Source: a candidate division WWE3 bacterium RIFOXYD1_FULL_39_9
Lineage (GTDB): Bacteria > Patescibacteriota > WWE3 > UBA101185 > UBA10185
DNA length: 11,328 nt
Direction: 5' to 3'
NCBI GenBank assembly: GCA_001773295.1
Contig: MEWG01000048.1
Span: 9,896 to 21,223 of the forward strand
Shown: positions 1 to 5,630 of the stretch, piece after piece
How the letters are laid out: every line of letters starts with the position of its first letter
How positions within the stretch are numbered: position 1 is the first letter of the stretch
The notes under the pieces: model-generated
Seen by the model: the letters and a program-made list of their open reading frames with translations, nothing else
What the model was told of the DNA's origin: nothing
The model's database searches: none
Made by a program: the position numbers and the translations under genes

Positions 1-750
1 CTTGTTGGAATTTATTTATACCTAGCTTCGTTTCCATTTTATAACACCTCGTTTTATTTAAGAGTAGGGGTAGGGGTATTGATAATTTGTCTGGGTGTAT
101 TATTTACTCAATTTCCAAATATCAAAGTTAGAAACTTTTTCATGAGTACATTAGTACCTATCCACTTGTTGCTCGGAGCACTTTTAACTTTGAAATATTA
201 TCCTAACCTTAGTTTCCTTTTCAGATTAATTATTATTTTAAGTTTTTCAGCAATGTATTATGTTATTTCTCTTGTAGAAAATATTTTTTTAGTTGTTCAA
301 GACAGGGAAGAAATAATCCCGTTATACAGGGTAGCAATTGTCTGGGGGCAGATTTTAATTATTGCAGTTTCTATTCCTTTGTACGCCGGTATCTTTAAGA
401 TTCCCGTTAATAGTATCATCCACGCAGGTTATCTTTCGGTTTCGGCCTTTTTGTTTAGTATGTATCAGTTATGGTGCCTACGTTACGAAAATAAATTAAA
501 AGAAATAGGTGTTCTTTCCGGCGTTATCATCTCACTACTGGTCTCATATATCGTTACATCTGTAGGTATAGGGGTATCTTTCATTCCCACAGAGCCTTTT
601 TTGAGGGGACTTTTAGTGTCGGCTGCGTTAATGTTCGGGCTGGTGTATCAGTCAAGCTATCTAAAAAATGAAATAACAAGACGGCTTTTAGCAGAATATT
701 TTGTAATTATTCTACTGTTTTTGGCCATATTACTGGCATTTAAACCATAA
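1..750 (+). CDS. Polytopic membrane protein, 5' end outside the window
   Basis: The reading frame is open from the first base, so the gene starts upstream; the TTG at 79 is only an internal codon. The visible part is 249 residues ending in TAA at 748-750. It is strongly hydrophobic, with about eight likely membrane segments (residues near 20-36, 47-65, 73-97, 110-132, 137-158, 170-195, 200-218 and 232-247). Short loops between them carry charged patches, such as a DREE cluster after segment three and ENKLKE after segment five. There is no soluble catalytic domain and no motif I can assign. The family is not recognised, so transport, anchoring and lipid-related roles all remain open. It ends about 800 bp before the next gene, which makes it probably the last gene of an upstream plus-strand unit. 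Coding status is well supported by length and composition; function is unknown. Confidence 0.75.
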   Translation, partial: LVGIYLYLASFPFYNTSFYLRVGVGVLIICLGVLFTQFPNIKVRNFFMSTLVPIHLLLGALLTLKYYPNLSFLFRLIIILSFSAMYYVISLVENIFLVVQDREEIIPLYRVAIVWGQILIIAVSIPLYAGIFKIPVNSIIHAGYLSVSAFLFSMYQLWCLRYENKLKEIGVLSGVIISLLVSYIVTSVGIGVSFIPTEPFLRGLLVSAALMFGLVYQSSYLKNEITRRLLAEYFVIILLFLAILLAFKP

Positions 751-850
751 GAAAAAAATTCAGTGACTAGGAAGTAGGGAAGAGAGCTATAGGGTATACA
801 GTCATTTTTAGCACTTAGACCTATAGTGTGATAATAAAATTACTCACTTT

Positions 851-953
851 CGGGAGATTTGTCATATATTTTTTATTTAGCTGTGCATATTGCTTGTTAT
901 AGCGGCACTGTAGGTTTGTCATATATTTTTCTGTAGGTTTGTCATACATTTCC
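851..953 (+). repeat. Three 23-bp direct repeats (iteron-like)
   Basis: Copies lie at 851-873, 908-930 and 931-953. The last two are directly adjacent and share CTGTAGGTTTGTCATA. All three share the core TTTGTCATA at 858-866, 915-923 and 938-946, followed by a T-rich tail. A truncated fourth core, TTGTCATA, occurs at 1483-1490 just before the recombinase gene. Same-orientation repeats of this length are typical of binding sites for an initiator or regulator protein, but the protein is not identifiable here. They are too few and too closely spaced for a CRISPR array. Confidence 0.7.
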
Positions 954-962
954 GGGGAAGGG

Positions 963-971
963 TGTGGATAA
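963..971 (-). promoter_or_regulatory. Perfect-match DnaA-box sequence
   Basis: The minus strand reads TTATCCACA, the consensus DnaA box, starting 9 bp after the last 23-bp repeat. Nearby imperfect versions occur at 1115-1123 (TTATCCCCT) and 1163-1171 (GTTTCCACA), each with two or three mismatches. One perfect 9-mer can occur by chance. Its place beside iteron-like repeats in a long non-coding gap, with an AT-rich tract 300 bp further on, makes it noteworthy. Confidence 0.35.
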
Positions 972-1237
972 CCTAACCGCGCGGACCGTTGCTCTGCCTA
1001 GGCGTAGTGAGCTTAGTTATTAATAATAGATCGGTATTATTTCCGAAGAAATAGTGAATATTATATGGTTTTATATGTATCTAATTAAGTTAATTAAGCA
1101 GGCGCCAGTTGTATTTATCCCCTAAGATTGCCTCAATACATGCGTTAATGCGTCTTAAGCCGGTTTCCACATACCCAATGTCGTTAAACATACATTATAC
1201 GACGTCTACAATATCTACAAAATCTGAGTTCCTAGTC

Positions 1238-1269
1238 CTTCCCCTTCGGTCCCGGAAGAAATTTTTTTT
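1238..1269 (+). terminator. Possible intrinsic terminator
   Basis: CTTCC (1238-1242) pairs with GGAAG (1254-1258) around a CCTTCGG-containing loop and is followed, after a few A residues, by eight T residues (1262-1269). The stem is only 5 bp, so this is weak. If real, it would end a plus-strand transcript from within or before the long non-coding interval. Confidence 0.35.
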
Positions 1270-1380
1270 GAAATTATTTTTTATTTAAATTTAGATATAT
1301 GTAATTAATTTTTATTTAATTCCCTATTTTATTATTTTTATTTCTTTTTTATTTTTCGTTTATTTTCTCTTTTTAAGCTC
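1259..1380. other. Very AT-rich, T-dominated tract
   Basis: About 120 bp consisting almost entirely of A and T, with long T runs on the plus strand and no coding potential. It could be a DNA-unwinding region if the interval is an origin, a UP-element-like region for the recombinase promoter, or simply unconstrained spacer. The composition is directly visible; the role is not. Confidence 0.4.
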
Positions 1381-1551
1381 CTTTTCCCCGCACCCTCTGG
1401 CACGTGTTTTTCGACCTTGTCCTCTATTGGTATGTGTTAATATAGGTAAGGCATATTTACGCCTGTTATATAAGGCAATACGTTGTCATATCAGCATAAA
1501 GTGCCTGTGAGGCCACAGAATGCCCCACAATCGATTTTTTAAATAAAGACG

Positions 1552-2613
1552 ATGAGTACATCATTGAAAGAAAACATTCATAGCGCGATATTACAATATT
1601 TGGAGTATTGCGAGATCCAAAAAAATCTTTCTCAAAATACTATCAAAATGTATCACTTTTATCTGATGGATTTTTTCGAGTGGCTCAAAACTTTTCTAAA
1701 AAAAGATCAGGTTACGTTAGCAGATATCGATTCTGAAATTATTAATAAATATAGAGTTTTTCTAAACCGCCGAAAAAGTACCAAATCTAACCTTGAGTTT
1801 AAAAGATCCACCCAAAAGACTTTCTTAGTCGCTTTACGGGCGTTTCTGAAATATCTGGTAGTTGTACAGAACATTGAAATAATGTCACCTGAGCAGATTA
1901 TATTGGGCAAGGGCGAGGATCGTGTACCAAAGGTATTAAATGATGACCAGATGACAAGGTTATTCGAGGTTCAGGACCTAAATAAAAGATCAGGCATTAG
2001 AGACCGCGCTATTCTGGAGACTCTCTTTAGTACCGGCCTCCGTGTCAGCGAGCTTGTCGGTTTGAACAAAGATGACGTTAATCTTAACTCTGGCGAGTTC
2101 ACGGTCATAGGAAAGGGAAGAAAGGCCCGTACTGTATATCTATCCCCTTCCGCTATTAATTGGCTGAAAAGATACTTGGCAACAAGGAGTGATGAGTACA
2201 ATCCATTATTTTTACGTTATTCAGGAAAAAAAATGGAATCGGAGGATTATGAAGGTAATTCTTTGCGACTAACCGTCCGAAGCGTCCAGAGGCTGATCAA
2301 GAAGTATACTCAACGCGCCGGCATTTCAGTTGATGCTACACCGCACACACTAAGACACACTTTTGCAACCGGATTACTTTATGAAGGCGCTGATCTCCGA
2401 AGCGTACAAGAGCTTTTAGGGCACTCAAATGTCGCAACCACTCAGATATATACTCACGTTACAAACATTAGGTTGAGAGAAGTGCACAAGAAGTTTCACA
2501 AGGATGTGGATTCCCCTATTCAGAATTTTAAAGATTACGATGAAGAAGAAAAGAAGGAAAACAACGACGATAAAAAAGAAATTGAAAATGACGAGCAAAT
2601 AACTTCCCTCTAA
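1552..2613 (+). CDS. XerC/XerD-type tyrosine recombinase with charged C-terminal tail
   Basis: Site-specific recombinase of 353 residues. Residues about 8-105 form the SAM-like core-binding domain and 125-310 the catalytic domain. All six expected catalytic residues are present: R164 in TGLRVSE, K188 in the IGKGRK turn, H265 and R268 in PHTLRH, H291 in GHS and the nucleophile Y300 in IYTH. By family knowledge it would cleave and rejoin DNA through a 3'-phosphotyrosine, most likely to resolve chromosome dimers or to integrate or excise an element. XerC, XerD and solitary Xer cannot be separated by eye. It is longer than the usual ~300 residues because residues about 321-353 form a lysine- and acid-rich tail. 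The ATG at 1552 has no good ribosome binding site; the first helix begins soon after, which supports this start. It stands alone after the long non-coding interval and converges with the minus-strand operon. Confidence 0.9.
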   Translation: MSTSLKENIHSAILQYLEYCEIQKNLSQNTIKMYHFYLMDFFEWLKTFLKKDQVTLADIDSEIINKYRVFLNRRKSTKSNLEFKRSTQKTFLVALRAFLKYLVVVQNIEIMSPEQIILGKGEDRVPKVLNDDQMTRLFEVQDLNKRSGIRDRAILETLFSTGLRVSELVGLNKDDVNLNSGEFTVIGKGRKARTVYLSPSAINWLKRYLATRSDEYNPLFLRYSGKKMESEDYEGNSLRLTVRSVQRLIKKYTQRAGISVDATPHTLRHTFATGLLYEGADLRSVQELLGHSNVATTQIYTHVTNIRLREVHKKFHKDVDSPIQNFKDYDEEEKKENNDDKKEIENDEQITSL

Positions 2614-2623
2614 ATTATTGTTA

Positions 2624-4894
2624 TTATTGATTTGTACCGTATGCAGAGGCGGTTCGAGCGGCCTCTGTAGACACTATTCTTAATAGATTTTGATCAGTAC
2701 TGTTTAAGAACTGTCTCAACTCCCAGACACTTTCTACACCTAAATCGGCCAATGTGCGGGCAAAGTGATGTCTGAATTCATCAATCCAGAAAGCCATGGA
2801 ATTTGCTTTTGACGAGTATTTCATAAAACCGGGTTTACCCTCAGGGACTTTTGTTCGTCCTGATGGGTTAATTCTGGCCTCGCGTAAGTTATCGTAAGAA
2901 GCCTCGATAATCATAGTTGGTGCGCTTGCGCTTCCGTGATATGGCTGGACGTACTCTGAACGTTTATTCATAAGATATAGACCGCCCGTCTCTATCGTAC
3001 CTCGAGCAATTTGATTGCTGTACAAGACACAGTCTATCCCCATTATTAATAAAGGTCCTACGTTTGTTCCAACACCGCCTTCGACAACAAGAGAGGTTTG
3101 GTTAAACGCCGAATCGGTAATTACGCTATATATTTCTTCGACTGTTGATATTGCCATGCCATTTATTGCAGAGGTACATTGTCTACCGCCGCCGTGCCCG
3201 AAGATCAAAGCGTCGACATCGGCATTTTCCAAATATTTTCTTGCTTGCGCAGCGTCTGTTACTTGACCCGCAAAAATCTCAACCTCATTTCCAAGTTCTT
3301 TTCTAAGTAACTGGGCAACTTCAATACATCTCGGGTCTCCGTTAATAGTGTAGATTCTGAAAAGATTAATTCCCGCCTCTTTATTTAATTTCAAAGCTTT
3401 CTTAAGTTCTTCTTTAGGATCATTTGTTCCAATTGCAACACCTATATTGCGTCTGAAGATATTTTTTTCTTGTGAAGTTAAATCCAGCTTATCCAGATCA
3501 CGATCTACCTGTTTAATAAGTTGAATTTGCCTGTCTACGCCGTTTGCAAAAATGCTGTTTCTAGGAATAAATACAGGCATGTGCCCTACTATTCCAGTTA
3601 AAATTACGTCTTTCCAACCGGATACTGCAGGCATAGACCCGATACCCATTACACTTCTTGGATACTTACCAACTTTGTTTAGAAGCCCCGATTTGGCAAT
3701 TTTACTTCTACTAACTTCCTTTTCGGAAGTTACCTTTTTATACCCTAATTCCTTGATAGCACGGGCATAAACTGGGTTACTATTCTCCCCCATCCCGTAC
3801 AAAATTGTTTCCAAGGTGTCGTTCTTTTTATTCGATCTATGTGGAAACTCCCCTACTTTGGTTTCTAAATCAGCAATATTTTCCAACAATTCTTTATCAG
3901 TATTTTTTATAAAATATTCAGCACGTTGTGCCAGAGCAAGACTTCTTCTTTCGGGACCTACTTGTGAAAGAATAGGTTTGCCGTTTTTGTGGCGCTGCGT
4001 TTCAGATCTATCCACGTCAGTTAATATCAAACCAATGCTTGCAGAATCTTTGTCAAAAGAATACCTGAGAAAATAAGGGTTGCTCTCTTCTATCAACGGT
4101 GTGTAATTGTCTGCTGTAAACTCATTGTTTGGTTTATTCTCGCGCACAGATTCAAGCAGAAAAGCAAACTCGATTGCGCGTTTATCTTCAATCTTACTCA
4201 AATCAAGTCGTTTTAATTCAGAATGATAAGGTTCCGGTATGGCTAAAACATAATCTTTGAGTATGAGCTTTGACTTAAGGAGTTCTTCCACTGCTTTTCT
4301 GCGCATTGAGTACTTGTCTTTCTCGCCCGGTGTCATCTCAGCGAAGGTTTTTTGCTCGTTATTTGGTTGTCCATTAGGGACGAACATATCATCCCACCCA
4401 AAGTTTGCCGAACCTCTTGGTGAACTTGGTACCGTGCCTTCCACAGTTCCCTCAAACAAATGACATTCCAAACCGTCGTAGATTGCTAGAATTACTCTTG
4501 CTACGGCTCTTTTATCTTTATCTTTCAACCACTCCTCGCAGATAATCTTTCTCATTAACGGCTCTTTGGTAAACGAACTTGCATACGTACCGGGCAGTCC
4601 GTTTAGTCCGGCCAGATCAAGAGAAGTGTCCTCTACTATTATCGGATTGTAGCCATTTTTTTCCCACGCAGCTTTGGCTTTTTTTTCTGCTACTTCGTTT
4701 GGGTTTAGCGTTTGAACTTCGTCGACATTTAAATCCCTTCCAATAATTGTAAATCCATGCATCAGGCGTTCCAGTTCCTCCAGTTTGCTTTTGTTTGATG
4801 TAGCTACTTCGATAGACTTTACCTTCGCTTGGTTTGCGGAAAGTTGAATTGTGTTAATTATGGACGGCTCTGTTTCAATATGTTCTCGTGGCAT
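2624..4894 (-). CDS. Fusion protein: Ham1-type NTP pyrophosphatase plus IMP dehydrogenase/GMP reductase-like barrel
   Basis: A 756-residue fusion. Residues about 27-210 match the Ham1/RdgB (XTP/dITP diphosphatase) fold: ATSNKSK (31-37), VEDTSLDLAGLNGLPGTYAS (87-106), SPRG...FGWDDMF (158-171) and TFAEM...SMRRKA (183-201). Residues about 410-740 match the IMP dehydrogenase/GMP reductase TIM barrel: GHGGGRQCTS with putative catalytic C573, EGGVGTN...G (605-613), the phosphate-binding YHGSASAPTM (652-661) and VPEGKPG (683-689). Ham1 enzymes hydrolyse ITP, dITP and XTP to monophosphates plus pyrophosphate; IMPDH oxidises IMP to XMP and GMP reductase does the reverse step toward IMP. The two halves therefore share IMP/XMP as products and substrates. 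No CBS pair is recognisable; residues 213-410 are unassigned. The dehydrogenase flap looks short, so IMPDH versus GMPR is undecided. The start lies 10 nt after rnhB, with no Shine-Dalgarno but a TATGAT 9 nt upstream. Last gene of the gyrA unit. Confidence 0.85.
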   Translation of the reverse strand: MPREHIETEPSIINTIQLSANQAKVKSIEVATSNKSKLEELERLMHGFTIIGRDLNVDEVQTLNPNEVAEKKAKAAWEKNGYNPIIVEDTSLDLAGLNGLPGTYASSFTKEPLMRKIICEEWLKDKDKRAVARVILAIYDGLECHLFEGTVEGTVPSSPRGSANFGWDDMFVPNGQPNNEQKTFAEMTPGEKDKYSMRRKAVEELLKSKLILKDYVLAIPEPYHSELKRLDLSKIEDKRAIEFAFLLESVRENKPNNEFTADNYTPLIEESNPYFLRYSFDKDSASIGLILTDVDRSETQRHKNGKPILSQVGPERRSLALAQRAEYFIKNTDKELLENIADLETKVGEFPHRSNKKNDTLETILYGMGENSNPVYARAIKELGYKKVTSEKEVSRSKIAKSGLLNKVGKYPRSVMGIGSMPAVSGWKDVILTGIVGHMPVFIPRNSIFANGVDRQIQLIKQVDRDLDKLDLTSQEKNIFRRNIGVAIGTNDPKEELKKALKLNKEAGINLFRIYTINGDPRCIEVAQLLRKELGNEVEIFAGQVTDAAQARKYLENADVDALIFGHGGGRQCTSAINGMAISTVEEIYSVITDSAFNQTSLVVEGGVGTNVGPLLIMGIDCVLYSNQIARGTIETGGLYLMNKRSEYVQPYHGSASAPTMIIEASYDNLREARINPSGRTKVPEGKPGFMKYSSKANSMAFWIDEFRHHFARTLADLGVESVWELRQFLNSTDQNLLRIVSTEAARTASAYGTNQ

Positions 4895-4904
4895 AACTGT
4901 AATA

Positions 4905-5591
4905 TCATATCACACTGGATTTGATGAGCGACCTAAGTGGTTCAAATGATTTTCTATGAATTTCTGTAGGACCTAATTTCTTAATTGCCTCGATGTGTTC
5001 CCTAGTGCCGTACCCTTTGTTATGCTGAAACCCATAGCCTGGGTACATTTTGTGCATGTTTTCCATAAGGGCATCTCTATACACTTTTGCAATTATTGAG
5101 GCAGCCGCAATTGATATTGACCGCGCATCCCCCTGGTTAATATTTGTCTGTATTTTTGGGTCGAGACTTTTAATTTTGAAGTGATCAGTAAGAACATGTT
5201 CCGGTTGTATGGATAGGCTTTTTACTGCTTCTCTAAATAATGTTTGTGTGGCAATTCTTAACCCATCTCTATCTAAATCCTGATTTGAAACCTCGAAAAT
5301 GGAATAACTGACAGCTTCAGAAATGATAAATGAACTAAGTTTTGTTCTCTTAACGTGAGTTAGCTTTTTGGAGTCGTTAATCTGGCTGTATAACTCAGCC
5401 TTTTCACTTAAGACGTCGTTATTTCTGTGACTCTCGCCTACAGAATACGAGTTAAAAATATACTCTAAGTCTAAAATAACCGCTGCAGCTACTATAGGAC
5501 CCGCCAACGGACCTCTTCCGACCTCATCTACGCCGGCAATTTTAGTAACGCCTTTGTTAAATAGTTCTTTTTCAAAAGAAAGTAGATCCAT
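4905..5591 (-). CDS. rnhB: Ribonuclease HII
   Basis: A 228-residue cytoplasmic endonuclease that cuts the RNA strand of RNA-DNA hybrids and removes single ribonucleotides from DNA. Visible family signatures are GVDEVGRGPLAGP (20-32) with catalytic D22 and E23, NDSKKL (72-77), LTDHF with D136, the SIIAKVYRD block with D173, and YPGYGFQHNKGYGTREH (183-199), the substrate-binding element with the GYGT motif. It is slightly longer than the E. coli enzyme (198 residues), largely because of about 25 extra residues (41-68) between the second strand and NDSKKL. It starts at an ATG 39 nt after gyrA with no Shine-Dalgarno, and ends at TGA 10 nt before the Ham1-IMPDH fusion. Co-transcription with gyrA is likely from the spacing. 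The family assignment is secure. Confidence 0.96.
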   Translation of the reverse strand: MDLLSFEKELFNKGVTKIAGVDEVGRGPLAGPIVAAAVILDLEYIFNSYSVGESHRNNDVLSEKAELYSQINDSKKLTHVKRTKLSSFIISEAVSYSIFEVSNQDLDRDGLRIATQTLFREAVKSLSIQPEHVLTDHFKIKSLDPKIQTNINQGDARSISIAAASIIAKVYRDALMENMHKMYPGYGFQHNKGYGTREHIEAIKKLGPTEIHRKSFEPLRSLIKSSVI

Positions 5592-5630
5592 AAGGTAAAA
5601 CTGTATACAAAGAATCGTATAAAGTAAAAG

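Larger units (their letters stand above)
751..1551. other. Long non-coding interval with origin-like elements
   Basis: About 800 bp without a credible reading frame, unusually long beside the 10-130 bp gaps elsewhere here. From left to right it holds three 23-bp direct repeats (851-953), a perfect DnaA-box sequence (963-971), short palindromes CCGCGCGG (977-984), GCCTAGGC (996-1003) and TTATTAATAA (1017-1026), a doubled TAATTAAG (1082-1089, 1091-1098), a possible terminator (1238-1269), an AT-rich tract (1259-1380) and the leader of the recombinase gene. The leader contains another TTGTCATA (1483-1490) and a small hairpin CTGTG/CACAG (1505-1518). The elements are visible; the idea that together they form a replication, partition or recombination site is inference. 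Confidence 0.5.

Noticed and set aside
851..953. CRISPR array
   Set aside because: Only three repeats, two of them directly abutting with no spacer, and no cas gene nearby.
1180..1203. Imperfect inverted repeat GTCGT...ACGAC as a dif-like Xer site
   Set aside because: The arms do not resemble XerC/XerD binding sites around a 6-8 bp centre, and only five bases per arm pair. It is too weak to call.
2614..2623. Bidirectional terminator between the recombinase and the fusion gene
   Set aside because: The 10-bp gap and nearby sequence show no stem followed by a T run in either direction.
4905..4907. TGA recoding (glycine code of some CPR lineages)
   Set aside because: This TGA falls exactly where RNase HII should end, and no large gene here contains an internal TGA. 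The ordinary bacterial code fits.
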